Assembly (NCBI GenBank): GCA_904390925.1
Contig: CAJFMB010000003.1
Coordinates: 1 to 64,000 of the forward strand
Source of the DNA: an uncultured Subdoligranulum sp.
GTDB lineage: Bacteria > Bacillota > Clostridia > Oscillospirales > Ruminococcaceae
Length of the DNA stretch: 64,000 nt
Reading direction: 5' to 3'
The notes below the pieces were generated by a model. It was given only the letters and a program-made list of their open reading frames with translations, was not told where the DNA came from and searched no databases. Position numbers and translations under genes: made by a program. Positions 17,985 through 28,070 of the stretch are shown here, one piece after another; the stretch's first letter is position 1, and each line of letters begins with the position of its first letter.

Positions 17985-20006
17985 ATGAGCGAGCCTCGCA
18001 AGATCAATATCAGCGGCAACCATACCAGTGCCGGCGCCGCGGATGCCTATGCCGACCCCCGTATGGAGGAGGCCCGCGCCCGCGCCCGCGCCAATGCCGA
18101 GGCTGCCCGTCTGCGCCGCAGCCAGCAGTTTCCGCGGGTGACCCATCAGCAGGTCTCGGCTGCCAATGCCCAGGTGCGGCGTCTGGACCTGAACCGGACC
18201 CAGGGCAGCCGTGCCGCCTACGATATTCACAACGACGCCGAATTTGCCGAGCGTCAGCGCCGCAAGGCGGCCCAGGCTGCACAGTCTGCCGCCCGTCCGG
18301 TGCAGCAGGTCAGCCGTCCGGCCCAGCCTGCCGCCCGTCCGGTGCAGCAGGTCAGCCGTCCGGCCCAGCCTGCCGCCCGCCCGGTGCAGCAGCCCAGCCG
18401 TCCGGCCCAGCCTGCCGCACACCCGGCACAACAGGCACCGGCTGCCCAGGCTTCCGCGCCGCGGCAGATTCACCGTTCCTCCAATACCACCGGCCGCACC
18501 ATTCACCGTGCCCAGCCGGCCACTGCAGCCGTCACCGCTGCATCGGTTCAGCCCGCCGCTCCGGCGGCGGAACAGGCCGTCACCCCCCATCCCGAGGTGG
18601 CTCAGGCCAGCCGCTATGGCCGCAGCTCCATCCGCATGGAAGGCTCTGCCTCCGGCAGCAGCCGCAGCGGTTCCGGACGCTCCGGCGGCGCGGGCGGCAA
18701 ACCGCCCCGGGGTCCCGGCCGCGGCAAAAACGGCGGGGGAGATTCCGCCTCCGGCCGCGGTAAGCGGGGCAAGAAAAAGGCCAAGGGCCTGTGGTGGAAA
18801 ATTCTGCTTGGCACCGTGGCGGTGATCGCCCTGATCATCGGCGGCGCCTACGCCATCGTCATGAATCAGCTTCGCCCGGAGGGCAGCTCCATCTCCATCA
18901 GCGACCTGATCAACACTCCCAAGGCCTATGCCGACAAGGAATTCAACGTTCTGCTGGTGGGCATTGACCGCTCCACCGAGGGGGAAAATCAGTCGGACGC
19001 TGCCGTCAATGACGGCATGACCGATATGATCATGTGGCTGCATTTCAACAATGAGACCGGTGAGCTGAAGATGCTGCAGATTCCCCGCAACATCTTTGTC
19101 ACCACCGACGCCAGCTACTCGGGCAACTATCAGATCAACGCCATCGCCAAGACCCAGGGCAGCGCCGGCTACAATGACATCGGCGCTTTGTGCGATTATG
19201 TGGCCGATATGTTGAAAGTTCCCATTGACGGCTATGTCACCATCCGGCTGGAAAAGCTGGTGGAACTGGTGGACATTCTGGGCGGTATCACCGTCTATGT
19301 GCCGCAGGATATGTCCTACGACGGCAGCTCTCTGACCCAGGGCGTTCATAACCTGAACGGCGCTGCCGCCGAATTCTTCCTGCGCAACCGACATAGCTAT
19401 GCAAACTCCGACATCGGCCGTCTGAACACCCAGCGGTACTTCTATGCCGCCATCTTTGCCCGCCTGCGTGCCATGAGCGTGTGGGACATCGCCAAGAACC
19501 TGCCCTTCTATCTGAGCATGGTGGACACCAGCCTGGATGCCTCCGAGCTGGTCAGTGTGGCAGTCAGTCTGCTGAACGTCTCCAGCGACAAGATCCTGCT
19601 GGCCCAGGTGCCGGTGTATATGGGCGGCCTGAAGTATCCCCAGAATGTGGCCCATCCCAACGACGTTGTGGTGGCGGCCCGCCAGGAAACCGCCGATCTG
19701 CTCAACACCTATTACCGGGAGAACACCGGCCCCGTGGATGCCAGCGAGCTGAATATTAAGGACGATGTGCTTGATGTCAGCGGCATGACGCCCACTGATC
19801 CCAATGTCCAGTACATGGCAACCCTGAACGAGAACGTGGTGGATGCCGTGGATTCCGGCAATGCGGATATCGGCATCAGCGATGAGTATTCCTACGATCT
19901 GCCGGAACCCACCCCGACACCGGACGCCGGTACCACCGACGGAACCGACGCTGCCGACGGCAGTTCTGATTCCACCGACAGCAGCGAATCCGACAACGCG
20001 GCGTGA
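17985..20006 (+). CDS. LytR-CpsA-Psr (LCP) family protein with long low-complexity N-terminus
   Basis: LCP enzymes transfer wall polysaccharides from lipid carriers to peptidoglycan. The 673-aa protein has an unusually long cytoplasmic tail (residues 1-265) rich in Ala, Pro, Gln, Arg and Ser with 14-residue repeats at about 103-144. One membrane helix follows at about 272-292 and then the LCP domain (LLVGIDRS, DGMTDMIMWL with its phosphate-binding Asp/Arg, QIPRNIFV). The C-terminus is acidic (EPTPTPDAGTTDGTD). Between yqeK and rsfS, the usual Firmicute position. It could attach the glycan made by the 28221-39274 operon, but that link is only inferred. Confidence 0.9.
   Translation: MSEPRKINISGNHTSAGAADAYADPRMEEARARARANAEAARLRRSQQFPRVTHQQVSAANAQVRRLDLNRTQGSRAAYDIHNDAEFAERQRRKAAQAAQSAARPVQQVSRPAQPAARPVQQVSRPAQPAARPVQQPSRPAQPAAHPAQQAPAAQASAPRQIHRSSNTTGRTIHRAQPATAAVTAASVQPAAPAAEQAVTPHPEVAQASRYGRSSIRMEGSASGSSRSGSGRSGGAGGKPPRGPGRGKNGGGDSASGRGKRGKKKAKGLWWKILLGTVAVIALIIGGAYAIVMNQLRPEGSSISISDLINTPKAYADKEFNVLLVGIDRSTEGENQSDAAVNDGMTDMIMWLHFNNETGELKMLQIPRNIFVTTDASYSGNYQINAIAKTQGSAGYNDIGALCDYVADMLKVPIDGYVTIRLEKLVELVDILGGITVYVPQDMSYDGSSLTQGVHNLNGAAAEFFLRNRHSYANSDIGRLNTQRYFYAAIFARLRAMSVWDIAKNLPFYLSMVDTSLDASELVSVAVSLLNVSSDKILLAQVPVYMGGLKYPQNVAHPNDVVVAARQETADLLNTYYRENTGPVDASELNIKDDVLDVSGMTPTDPNVQYMATLNENVVDAVDSGNADIGISDEYSYDLPEPTPTPDAGTTDGTDAADGSSDSTDSSESDNAA
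18291..18416 (+). repeat. Three tandem 42-bp repeats inside the LCP gene
   Basis: Copies start at 18291, 18333 and 18375, with a decayed fourth from 18417. They encode a 14-residue unit of the type ARPVQQVSRPAQPA. The first two copies are identical; the third has a few substitutions. Copy number could vary by slippage or recombination without breaking the frame. Confidence 0.85.
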
Positions 20007-20035
20007 CGCGTAATTTCACAACAAGGGGGACACCC

Positions 20036-20419
20036 ATGGAAAGCAAAGAACTCGCTATCCGTCTGGCCCGGGCGCTGGACGCCAAGAAGGCCCGCAACAT
20101 TCGCATCCTCCGGGTGCATGACCTGACCACCGTAACCGACTACTTTGTCATTGCCACCGGCACCTCCACCACCCATGTGGCGGCGCTGGCGGACGAGGCG
20201 GACTTCCAGCTGGGGCGGCAGGGCGTCAACGTCCTGCGCACCGAAGGCCACGAGGGCAAGCGCTGGATCCTGCTGGATTACGGTAGCGTCATTGTCCATG
20301 TCTTCACCCCGGAAGCCCACGATTTCTATGATCTGGAACATCTGTGGGCGGACGGTGAGCCGCTGCCCGAGAGCGAGTGGCGGCAGCCGGAGCCGGCTGA
20401 GCCGGCCGAACAACAGTAA
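20036..20419 (+). CDS. rsfS: Ribosomal silencing factor RsfS
   Basis: Binds uL14 on the 50S subunit and blocks subunit joining under nutrient limitation. The 127-aa protein has the DUF143 core: [20 protein letters not shown] and [14 protein letters not shown], followed by [15 protein letters not shown] 20036 is preceded by AAGGGGGA; an in-frame ATG at 20003 overlaps the LCP stop and lacks a site. Confidence 0.95.
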   Translation: MESKELAIRLARALDAKKARNIRILRVHDLTTVTDYFVIATGTSTTHVAALADEADFQLGRQGVNVLRTEGHEGKRWILLDYGSVIVHVFTPEAHDFYDLEHLWADGEPLPESEWRQPEPAEPAEQQ

Positions 20420-20564
20420 ACCTGCGCGGCAGGCCCCGAAACACGCAACGGTGCGCGGGGGCCTGCCTCGTTGCGTCCAAATAGAGCTTCCGGCCTGCAT
20501 GGCACGTCCGGAAACACCAGTACAACAGCGGGATCAGCCCGCTTTTGGGGGAGAGAGAGCAATC

Positions 20565-23108
20565 ATGAAATACGACTTCAAAGCAGTAGAGGCCAAATGG
20601 CAGAAGGTGTGGGAGGATGAAGATACCTTCCATGTCGAGATCGACCACAGCAAACCCAAGTTCTATGCCCTGGTCGAGTTCCCGTATCCTTCCGCCGCGG
20701 GTCTGCATGTGGGCCATCCGCGCAGCTACACCGCGCTGGACATTGTCGCCCGCAAAAAGCGCCAGTGCGGTTACAACGTGCTGTATCCCATGGGCTGGGA
20801 CGCCTTCGGCCTGCCCACCGAGAACTACGCGCTGAAAAACCACATCAATCCCGAGATCGTCACCGCCAAGAATGTGGCCCGCTTCAAGAGCCAGCTGAAA
20901 TCCCTGGGTCTGTCCTTTGACTGGGACCGTGAGATCAACACCACCGATCCCGAGTATTACAAGTGGACCCAGTGGATCTTCCTGCAGCTGTACAAGAAGG
21001 GGCTGGCCTACAAGAAGGAAATGACCGTCAACTACTGCACCGGCTGCAAGGTGGTTCTGGCCAACGAGGAGGTCGTCAACGGCGTCTGCGAGCGCTGCGG
21101 CAGCCCGGTCATCCACAAGGTCAAGAGCCAGTGGATGCTCAAGATCACCGCCTATGCCGACCGCCTGATTGACGATCTGGACGGCCTGGATTTCATCGAC
21201 CGCGTCACCACCCAGCAGAAGAACTGGATCGGCCGCAGCCACGGCGCCGAGATTAACTTTGACACCACCGCCGGCGATGTGCTGACCGTCTATACCACCC
21301 GCGCCGACACGCTGTTCGGCTGCACCTACATGGTCGTCAGCCCCGAGCATGCCTTCCTGAAAAAGTGGATGGATGCCGGCCTGCTGAAGAATGTGGACGA
21401 GGTCAAGGCCTACCAGGCCGAGGCCGCTCGCAAGTCGGATTTTGAGCGCACCGAGCTGAACAAGGAAAAGACCGGCGTCAAGATCCAGGGCGTCGAGGCC
21501 ATCAACCCGGTCAACGGCAAGGTGGTGCCCATCTTCATCTCCGACTACGTCCTGGCCACCTACGGCACCGGCGCCATCATGGCTGTGCCTGCCCACGATG
21601 ACCGTGACTGGGAGTTTGCCCAGAAGTTCGGCCTGCCCATCATCGAGGTCGTCAAGGGCAACACCCCCTCCGACCTGAGCAAGTCCGCCTTCACCGATGT
21701 GGCCACCGGCACGCTGGTCAACTCCGGCTTCCTGGACGGCCTGTCTGTGGAGGACGCCAAAAACAAGATGTACGCCTGGCTGGAGGAAAACCACAAGGGC
21801 TGCAAGAAGGTCAACTTCAAGCTGCGTGACTGGGTCTTCAGCCGTCAGCGCTACTGGGGCGAGCCCATCCCCATGGTCTATTGCGAAAAGTGTGGCTGGC
21901 AGCCTCTGCCGGAAAGCTCGCTGCCGCTGCGCCTGCCCGAGATCAAGGACTTTGAGCCGGGTCCCGACGGCGAAAGCCCGCTGGCACGCCACACCGAGTG
22001 GGTCAACACCACCTGCCCCTGCTGCGGTGGCCCTGCCAAGCGGGAGACCGACACCATGCCCCAGTGGGCAGGGTCCAGCTGGTACTTCCTGCGCTACTGC
22101 GATCCCCACAATGACAAGGAACTGGCCAGCAAGGAGGCTCTGGAATACTGGAGCCCGGTGGACTGGTACAACGGCGGCATGGAGCACACCACCCTGCACC
22201 TGCTGTACAGCCGGTTCTGGCACAAGTTCCTGTACGACATCGGCGTGGTTCCCACCAAGGAGCCCTACCAGAAGCGCACCAGCCACGGCATGATCCTGGG
22301 CCTGAACCCCCACGCCTACGAGAACCTGTCCGATGCTGACCGCAAGCAGCTGCTGGCCGAGTTCGGCAGCGAGAAGGCGGTCCGGGAGCATCTGGTGGAG
22401 AAGTTCGGCGAGATGGCCGAGCATCCCATTGTCAAGATGTCCAAGTCCCTGGGCAACGTGGTCAACCCGGATGACGTGGTCAATGAGTACGGCGCCGATA
22501 CCCTGCGCCTGTACGAGATGTTCATCGGCGACTTTGAGAAGGCTGCCCCCTGGAACACCTCCTCCATCAAGGGCTGCAAGCGCTTCCTGGAGCGTATCTG
22601 GGGTCTGTCCGACAAGATCGTCGAGGGCGACGGTATCCGTCCCGCCCTGGAGGCGACCGTCCATCGCACCATCAAGAAGGTGGGCGAGGATATTGACGCC
22701 CTGAAGGCCAACACCGCCATTGCCCAGCTGATGATCTACGTCAACGCCCTGTACGACAACGGCGGCGCCACCCGTGCCGAGTTCGAGGTCCTGCTGCAAT
22801 TGCTCAACCCCTTTGCCCCCCACATGACCGAGGAACTGTGGCAGCAGTTGGGCCATACCCAGCAGCTGGCCTACTACCCCTGGCCCAAGTATGACGAGGC
22901 CAAGTGCGTCGAGCAGACCATCCAGATCGCCGTGCAGGTCAACGGCAAGGTCAAGGCCCGCATCAATGTCCCTGCCGACATCGAGCAGGCGGATGCCATT
23001 GCCCAGGCCAAGGCAGAACCCGCTGTTCAGGAGGCTCTGGCCGGCAAGACCATCGTCAAGGAAATCTACGTCAAGGGCAAGCTGGTCAACCTGGCTGCCA
23101 AGGGCTGA
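20565..23108 (+). CDS. leuS: Leucyl-tRNA synthetase
   Basis: Charges tRNA-Leu in the cytoplasm. The 847-aa class I synthetase has its HIGH motif as HVGH (residues 48-51), the KMSKS loop at 624-628, a CP1 editing insertion between them and a zinc-binding [14 protein letters not shown] segment. It begins [16 protein letters not shown], typical of bacterial LeuRS. The start follows GGGGGAGAGAGAG. The 145-nt gap after rsfS contains a 10-bp stem (GGCAGGCCCC/GGGGCCTGCC) but no T-box consensus. Confidence 0.97.
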   Translation: MKYDFKAVEAKWQKVWEDEDTFHVEIDHSKPKFYALVEFPYPSAAGLHVGHPRSYTALDIVARKKRQCGYNVLYPMGWDAFGLPTENYALKNHINPEIVTAKNVARFKSQLKSLGLSFDWDREINTTDPEYYKWTQWIFLQLYKKGLAYKKEMTVNYCTGCKVVLANEEVVNGVCERCGSPVIHKVKSQWMLKITAYADRLIDDLDGLDFIDRVTTQQKNWIGRSHGAEINFDTTAGDVLTVYTTRADTLFGCTYMVVSPEHAFLKKWMDAGLLKNVDEVKAYQAEAARKSDFERTELNKEKTGVKIQGVEAINPVNGKVVPIFISDYVLATYGTGAIMAVPAHDDRDWEFAQKFGLPIIEVVKGNTPSDLSKSAFTDVATGTLVNSGFLDGLSVEDAKNKMYAWLEENHKGCKKVNFKLRDWVFSRQRYWGEPIPMVYCEKCGWQPLPESSLPLRLPEIKDFEPGPDGESPLARHTEWVNTTCPCCGGPAKRETDTMPQWAGSSWYFLRYCDPHNDKELASKEALEYWSPVDWYNGGMEHTTLHLLYSRFWHKFLYDIGVVPTKEPYQKRTSHGMILGLNPHAYENLSDADRKQLLAEFGSEKAVREHLVEKFGEMAEHPIVKMSKSLGNVVNPDDVVNEYGADTLRLYEMFIGDFEKAAPWNTSSIKGCKRFLERIWGLSDKIVEGDGIRPALEATVHRTIKKVGEDIDALKANTAIAQLMIYVNALYDNGGATRAEFEVLLQLLNPFAPHMTEELWQQLGHTQQLAYYPWPKYDEAKCVEQTIQIAVQVNGKVKARINVPADIEQADAIAQAKAEPAVQEALAGKTIVKEIYVKGKLVNLAAKG

Positions 23109-23157
23109 GCGGGTTTTGAACGTTTTGTAAATATTCGCCCGCATAGGGCAAATATGG

Positions 23158-23187
23158 TTGACATTTGTATGGCAGGTATAGTATAAT
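23158..23187 (+). promoter_or_regulatory. Sigma-A promoter of rpsU
   Basis: -35 TTGACA (23158-23163), 18-nt spacer, -10 TATAAT (23182-23187). It gives a leader of about 135 nt before rpsU. Confidence 0.75.
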
Positions 23188-23328
23188 TACCAATACTGGT
23201 TGACTAGTAGCCGATGCAAACCAAACCCTGCGTTGAGCGGCCCAAAACCGCCGTCCGGGACCCTGCATTCCGAGCTGAAACATTGACCGGCAAACTCCTG
23301 TCAGTAGGACCAAGGGAGGGAAAGCAAG

Positions 23329-23505
23329 ATGTCGGAGATCCGTGTCAAGGAGGGCGAATCCCTCGAGAGCGCGCTGCGCCGCTTCAAGCGCAGCACTGCT
23401 CGCAGCGGTGTGCTCGCCGAGGTGCGCAAGCGCGAGGCTTACGAAAAGCCGTCCGTTCGCCGCAAGAAGAAGTCCGAAGCCGCCCGCAAGCGCAAGTATA
23501 AGTAA
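23329..23505 (+). CDS. rpsU: 30S ribosomal protein bS21
   Basis: 58-aa basic protein of the 30S platform, starting [20 protein letters not shown] and ending in a run of Lys and Arg ([14 protein letters not shown]). The ribosome site AGGGAGGG lies 8 nt before ATG 23329. It has its own promoter and terminator, so it is monocistronic. Confidence 0.95.
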   Translation: MSEIRVKEGESLESALRRFKRSTARSGVLAEVRKREAYEKPSVRRKKKSEAARKRKYK

Positions 23506-23546
23506 GCTTTCGGCTTACCGATCTGCGTAAACTGCGCAGCGACTGG

Positions 23547-23576
23547 GCAGGCCCGCATGGTCGGGCCTGCTTTTTT
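23547..23576 (+). terminator. Rho-independent terminator after rpsU
   Basis: Stem GCAGGCCCG / CGGGCCTGC followed by six T residues. Confidence 0.85.
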
Positions 23577-23610
23577 GTTGCCGTCATACCCCGCAAAGGA
23601 GGGCTGTCCC

Positions 23611-24120
23611 ATGCTGCTCACCCCGGAATATATCTTCAAAAATGTGGAGGCCATCACCCCGGCATTCCTGCAGCAGCTGGGCGTCACCGCACTGGTGCTG
23701 GATGTGGACAACACCCTCACCGGCGACGGCAGCCAGCAGCTGGATGACTCGGTCTCGGCCTGGCTGGATACCATGCGTGCGTCAGGCGTCAGCCTGACCA
23801 TCGTTTCCAACAACACCGACAGGCGGGTCCGGCCCTTTGCCACCCGCATCGGGCTGGCCTGGGTGCCCATGGCCTGCAAGCCGCTGCCCATCGGTCTGAT
23901 GGTTGCCCGCAGGCGTCTGGGGGTCACCAGGCATCAGATGGCCATGGTGGGGGACCAGATCTTCACCGACCGGCTGGCCGCGGGGCTGTTCGGTATCCGC
24001 TGCCTGTATGTGATGCCCCGCACCCCCCACGAAAAGAATCGCGGGGTACGCCTCAAGCGCAAGCTGGAGCCTCCCTTTATCCGCAAATACTTTGAGAAAG
24101 GCGGCAAACTCTATGAATGA
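23611..24120 (+). CDS. YqeG-family HAD phosphatase
   Basis: HAD subfamily IIIA hydrolase, 169 aa. The nucleophile motif is DVDNTLT near residue 31-37. The second motif is TIVSNNTDRR and the acidic loop is VGDQIFTDRLAA. Members of this family include phosphatidylglycerophosphate phosphatases, but the substrate is not certain here. ATG 23611 follows AAAGGAGGG; an upstream in-frame start overlaps the terminator. Its last 8 nt overlap the next gene, suggesting coupling. Confidence 0.85.
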   Translation: MLLTPEYIFKNVEAITPAFLQQLGVTALVLDVDNTLTGDGSQQLDDSVSAWLDTMRASGVSLTIVSNNTDRRVRPFATRIGLAWVPMACKPLPIGLMVARRRLGVTRHQMAMVGDQIFTDRLAAGLFGIRCLYVMPRTPHEKNRGVRLKRKLEPPFIRKYFEKGGKLYE

Positions 24121-24967
24121 TACGCCCCGCTTTGGCGCTGCCGGTCTGTCCGACAGCTTTGCCGCCGGCGGCTACAAAAGCCCCCGGGACATTGCGGCCT
24201 ACCACACCTCCTTCGGGCTGACCGCCTTCGAGGTGCAGTGCGGCCGGGGTGTCCGGATGGCGCTGGACAAGGCCGCACAGCTGGGTGCCCAGTGTGCCGA
24301 ACAGGACATTGCCCTGTCGGTGCACGCGCCCTACTACATCAGCATGAGCAGCCTGGAGGAGGACAAGCGCCTGCACAGCGTGGACTACCTGCTGCAAAGC
24401 TGTGCGCTGGTCAAGGCACTGGGCGGGAAACGGGTGATCTTCCATGCCGGCAGCTGCGGCAAGCAGAGCCGGGAAGCCGCGCTGGAAAAGGCGCTGGACA
24501 CCATGCGCCGCGCGGTGGAGGCGGTGGACGCCGCCGGATACGGCGACTGCGTGCTCTGCCCCGAGACCATGGGCAAGGTGAACCAGCTGGGCACGCTGGA
24601 CGAGGTGCTGGCGCTGTGCAGCGTGGACAGCCGCATCACCCCCTGCATCGACTTCGGGCATCTGTACGCCCGCACCCAGGGAGGCATCACCGGCGCGGAG
24701 GACTACGCCGCAATTCTCGACCGGATGGCCGAGCAGCTGGGGGATGACCGGGCGGTGCATTTCCACAGCCATTTCTCCCGCATTGAGTACACCGCCGGCG
24801 GCGAAAAGCGGCACCTGACCTTTGCCGACACCCGGTTCGGTCCGCCCCACGAGCCGCTGATGCAGCTTTTGAAGCAGCGCGGCCTTGCCCCCACCATCAT
24901 CTGCGAATCGGCCGGCACCCAGGCCGAGGACGCCCGCACCCTGAGCCAGGCATACGCCCGGGCGTGA
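24113..24967 (+). CDS. Endonuclease IV-like TIM-barrel protein
   Basis: AP-endonuclease family 2 / xylose-isomerase-like TIM barrel of 284 aa. Metal-ligand candidates typical of Nfo are visible: SVHAPYYIS, VIFHAGS, LCPETMG, PCIDFGHLYAR, VHFHSHFS and the late IICES. The order of these His, Glu and Asp motifs matches endonuclease IV, which cuts abasic sites. Sequence alone does not exclude a sugar-phosphate isomerase role. I place the start at ATG 24113 behind GAAAGGCGG, overlapping the YqeG gene. Confidence 0.75.
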   Translation: MNDTPRFGAAGLSDSFAAGGYKSPRDIAAYHTSFGLTAFEVQCGRGVRMALDKAAQLGAQCAEQDIALSVHAPYYISMSSLEEDKRLHSVDYLLQSCALVKALGGKRVIFHAGSCGKQSREAALEKALDTMRRAVEAVDAAGYGDCVLCPETMGKVNQLGTLDEVLALCSVDSRITPCIDFGHLYARTQGGITGAEDYAAILDRMAEQLGDDRAVHFHSHFSRIEYTAGGEKRHLTFADTRFGPPHEPLMQLLKQRGLAPTIICESAGTQAEDARTLSQAYARA

Positions 24968-24976
24968 CAGGGCCCC

Positions 24977-25013
24977 GCACCGCTCCGATCTTAACGGTTA
25001 GCGGCTGCTTTTT
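24977..25013 (+). terminator. Probable terminator after the endonuclease IV-like gene
   Basis: Stem GCACCGCT with AGCGG-c-TGC (one bulged C), loop of about 15 nt, then TTTTT. Confidence 0.5.
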
Positions 25014-25046
25014 GACGAAAAAAGTGCCAAAACCTGGCCGCAGGGC

Positions 25047-25075
25047 TTGCAACGGCGGGCCTTTTCGGGTAAAAT
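25047..25075 (+). promoter_or_regulatory. Sigma-A promoter of efp
   Basis: -35 TTGCAA (25047-25052), 17-nt spacer, -10 TAAAAT (25070-25075), about 50 bp before the efp start. Confidence 0.65.
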
Positions 25076-25127
25076 ATATTACAGGTATGCACTATTCAAC
25101 TAATATTACACATGGAGGAATTTCAAT

Positions 25128-25685
25128 ATGATCTCTGCAGGCGAGTTCCGCAACGGCGTTACTTTTGAGCAGGACGGCCAGGTTCTTCAGGTCGTCGAGT
25201 TCCAGCACGTCAAGCCCGGCAAGGGCGCGGCTTTCGTGCGCACCAAGACCAAGAACGTCATCACCGGCGCCGTGACCGAAACCAGCTACAACCCCACCGC
25301 CAAGTTCCCCCAGGCGTTCATCGAGCGCAAGGAAGTAACTTACAGCTACGCTGACGGTGATCTGTATCATTTCATGGATAACGAGACCTACGACGATATC
25401 CCGGTCAACGCTTCCGATGTGCCGGACAACTTCAAGTTCTGCAAGGAGAACGAGGTCTGCAAGCTGCTGTCCTACAAGGGCAAGGTTTTCAGCGTTGAAA
25501 TCCCCAACTTCATCGAGCTGGAAGTCACCGAGACCGAGCCCGGCTTCAAGGGCAACACTGCCACCAACACCCTGAAGCCCGCCAAGGTTGAGACCGGCGC
25601 CGAGATCCGCGTGCCCCTGTTCATCAACGAGGGCGACAAGATCCGCATCGACACCCGTACCGGCGAGTATATGGAGCGCGTCTGA
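25128..25685 (+). CDS. efp: Translation elongation factor P
   Basis: Relieves ribosome stalling at polyproline stretches. The 185-aa protein has the three beta-barrel domains: KOW-like ([17 protein letters not shown]), the central OB fold, and the C-terminal [17 protein letters not shown]. The tip loop is VKPGKGAAF, so the usual modified or arginine tip residue is a Lys of the PGKG type. Polyproline-rich proteins in this window (the LCP, HtrA and YARHG proteins) are plausible clients. Confidence 0.96.
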   Translation: MISAGEFRNGVTFEQDGQVLQVVEFQHVKPGKGAAFVRTKTKNVITGAVTETSYNPTAKFPQAFIERKEVTYSYADGDLYHFMDNETYDDIPVNASDVPDNFKFCKENEVCKLLSYKGKVFSVEIPNFIELEVTETEPGFKGNTATNTLKPAKVETGAEIRVPLFINEGDKIRIDTRTGEYMERV

Positions 25686-25805
25686 TCTGCCTTACCCTGC
25701 CTTTGATGCAGTTTCCGCCGGCGGTTGCCTGCCGGTGAGGGAAAAAGACGGATCGTCACTGTTTCCGGGCTTTGTGCCTGCTTTCAAAAAGGAGGGGAAA
25801 CCCCT

Positions 25806-26270
25806 ATGGCTATGGATCTGAACGCAAAGGCCGCCTACATCCGCGGCCTGATGACCGGTATGGAATTTGACCCCAACTCCAAAAACGGCAAGATCATCGC
25901 TGCGATGATGGACCTGCTGGAGGAGATGGCTTCCACCGTCACCGAGCATGACGAGGCCCTCGACCAGGTGTACGAGGACGTGGACACCCTCGACGAGGAT
26001 CTGACCGATCTGGTCAACTTTGTCTTTGACGTGGACGATGAGGACGAGGAAGACGACGAGGACGCCAGCGACGAGGATGCCGCCTATGAGGTGACCTGCC
26101 CCAACTGCGGCGCTGTCAGCACCGTGGGCGAGGACGAGCTGCTGAACAATGAGCTGGTCTGCCCCAACTGCGGCGCGTCCTTTGACATTGAACTGTCGGA
26201 GGATGACGAGGACGAGGAGGCAGCAACTGCTCCCGAGGCCCCGGCAGACGGCGAAATCCCCATCGAATAA
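25806..26270 (+). CDS. CD1247-type acidic zinc-ribbon protein
   Basis: 154-aa protein of unknown role. The N-terminal helical domain (AAYIRGLMTGMEFDP...LLEEMASTV) resembles the CD1247 N-terminal domain found across Clostridia. A very acidic stretch (DDEDEEDDEDASDED) and a two-CPNCG zinc ribbon follow, then an acidic tail. The start behind AAAGGAGGGG at ATG 25806 is clear. The motif layout suggests a nucleic-acid- or protein-binding adaptor, but no function is shown. Confidence 0.8.
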   Translation: MAMDLNAKAAYIRGLMTGMEFDPNSKNGKIIAAMMDLLEEMASTVTEHDEALDQVYEDVDTLDEDLTDLVNFVFDVDDEDEEDDEDASDEDAAYEVTCPNCGAVSTVGEDELLNNELVCPNCGASFDIELSEDDEDEEAATAPEAPADGEIPIE

Positions 26271-26361
26271 TTTCAGATACGGCTTCTGCCCCGGCAGGCT
26301 GCTTGCATGAGCGCCTTCCGGGGCAGTTCTGCTTTCCGGCAGAAACCCGAAAGGAGATTGT

Positions 26362-27609
26362 ATGACACAGCAGACAATGGGCATGGTTCTGGCCGGGGTC
26401 AGTGCGCTGCTTTTCCTGGCGGCGGCCGGCATCGGGCTGTGGCGGCTGTTTCTGCATCCGGTGGGGCAGCTGCCGGGCTGCGGCCGGCCTTTGCCTGTTC
26501 CTGATGGCCGGGGCCAGCGGCTGGCTGTGGCGGGTGCGCTGGCCTGGTGCCTCTTCCTGCTGACAGCGCTTTGCATTGCCGCCCACCGCTACGCGCCGGA
26601 CCAGACGCCGCTGCAGGCGGTGGCCTCCACCCTCTGCGGCGGGCTGGATGCCCGGCATTACCTGGACCTGGCCCGCTGGGGCTACGGCGCCGGTGAGAGC
26701 GGCTTTGCCGAACAGTATCTGATGATTGTCTTTTTCCCGCTGTGGCCCTGGCTGCTGCGCCCCTTTGCCCTGCTGGGGCTGAACCTGTGGCTGGTGGGGA
26801 CGGTGCTGTCCATCGGTCTGACCGCCGTGGGGACCCTGTTTTTGTACCGCTGTGTCTATCGGCTGTCCGGCAGCGGCAGGACGGCGGCGTTTGCCTGTGC
26901 GGTGCAGCTGTTATTGCCCGGCAGCTTCTTCTTTGTGCTGCCCCAGACCGAGGCACTGTTTTACTGTCTGAACTTTGCCTTCCTGGATGCGATGCAGCGG
27001 GACAAACCCGGCCAGGCCGGGCTGTTCGGGCTGCTGGCCTCCCTCTGCCGGGCAAACGGGGTGCTGCTGACCGGGTACGCGGTGCTGTGGGCAATTCTGG
27101 CCCTGCGCCGCAATCGCCGTCTGCGGGTGAGCTGGCTGCTGCCGATGGCGGGGCCGGTGGCCGGGCTGGCGGTGTATCTTGGCATCAACTGGGCGGTATA
27201 CGGCAATGCCTTCCAGTTTACCATCTATCAGCAGCAGCACTGGAACCACAGTTTCTGCCTGTTTCCGCAGGCGGTGGCCATCATGAGCCGCTACATCGGC
27301 GGCGACAGCGTGGGCATCTATATCGGCCTGTGGACGGTGGTGCTGGTCTTTGCCGAGTTGCTGCTGCTTTTGCTGGCTTCCCGCCGTCTGCCGCCCGACT
27401 GGCTGCTGCTGGGGCTGGCTGGCGTCGCCATGATGAACGGCCAGACCTGGCTGATCAGCGCCCAGCGCTATGCTTTGGGCATGCCGGCGTTGGCCCCGGC
27501 GGCAGGGATTCTGGCCCGCCGCTGGCAGAAAGCCGTCCTCCTTGCCGTTCTGGCCGTGTTGTGGGGGATTTACTTCGCCGCCTTTGTGAACCATGCGCCC
27601 ATCTACTGA
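26362..27609 (+). CDS. PIG-V-like integral membrane mannosyltransferase
   Basis: 415-aa polytopic protein with about ten membrane helices. The first outer loop holds GGLDARHYLDLARWGYG, matching the DxxHY/GY motif of PIG-V-type (GT-C) glycosyltransferases that use lipid-linked mannose. AAAGGAGA precedes ATG 26362. A possible role is glycosylation of surface molecules, but donor and acceptor are not known. It ends in a terminator shared with the convergent gene. Confidence 0.7.
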   Translation: MTQQTMGMVLAGVSALLFLAAAGIGLWRLFLHPVGQLPGCGRPLPVPDGRGQRLAVAGALAWCLFLLTALCIAAHRYAPDQTPLQAVASTLCGGLDARHYLDLARWGYGAGESGFAEQYLMIVFFPLWPWLLRPFALLGLNLWLVGTVLSIGLTAVGTLFLYRCVYRLSGSGRTAAFACAVQLLLPGSFFFVLPQTEALFYCLNFAFLDAMQRDKPGQAGLFGLLASLCRANGVLLTGYAVLWAILALRRNRRLRVSWLLPMAGPVAGLAVYLGINWAVYGNAFQFTIYQQQHWNHSFCLFPQAVAIMSRYIGGDSVGIYIGLWTVVLVFAELLLLLLASRRLPPDWLLLGLAGVAMMNGQTWLISAQRYALGMPALAPAAGILARRWQKAVLLAVLAVLWGIYFAAFVNHAPIY

Positions 27610-27619
27610 TTTCCAGAAC

Positions 27620-27659
27620 AAAACCGGCACAGCTCCCAAAAGGAACTGTGCCGGTTTTT
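27620..27659. terminator. Bidirectional terminator
   Basis: Stem AAAACCGGCACAG / CTGTGCCGGTTTT with flanking T or A runs, placed between convergent genes ending at 27609 (plus) and 27674 (minus). Confidence 0.8.
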
Positions 27660-27673
27660 CTGTCTCGGATCTT

Positions 27674-27967
27674 TCAGGACTTGTTGCCCTTCAGCTGGCC
27701 ACGCAGCATGATGTCGCCAAAGCTCAGGGCATTGTACAGCCCCACCTTGTTTGCCTGGCGGACGATGCGCTCGGGCAGCGGCTTGGCGGTGTCGGTGGAC
27801 AGCAGCACAATGTGGACCTTGTCCGCCACATCAATGCCCTTTTCCTTGCGGGTGTTCAGAACCTGCAGATAGATGACGTAGGGCTCTTTCAGGGAGCCGT
27901 AATAAATGTCATTGCCGCAGCGCACCAGCGGGCGGCCCTTATAGGTCAGTTTGGGAGTATATGCCAT
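27674..27967 (-). CDS. Conserved small protein of unknown function
   Basis: 97-aa protein starting MAYTPKLTYKGRPLVRCGND, mixed alpha/beta in appearance, with no membrane helix, signal peptide or cysteine cluster. I do not recognise a named family. The start at 27967 is preferred because AGGAAGGATGG lies upstream; an in-frame ATG at 28054 adds 29 residues that look like leader sequence. It has its own promoter and terminator, so it is monocistronic. Confidence 0.7.
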   Translation of the reverse strand: MAYTPKLTYKGRPLVRCGNDIYYGSLKEPYVIYLQVLNTRKEKGIDVADKVHIVLLSTDTAKPLPERIVRQANKVGLYNALSFGDIMLRGQLKGNKS

Positions 27968-28070
27968 GGCGAGATACCATCCTTCCTGTATGCCCGTCCC
28001 TGTGGACGGGTTGAATTGTCTGGCACCGGATGCACAGACCAAAATGGATTCCAACGGTAGATTATTCTTT

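Noticed and set aside
20420-20564. Possible T-box or attenuator before leuS
   Set aside because: The gap has GC-rich stems, including a 10-bp one, but no T-box consensus near GGGTGG, and only a 5-bp stem before a short TTTT. Not enough to call.
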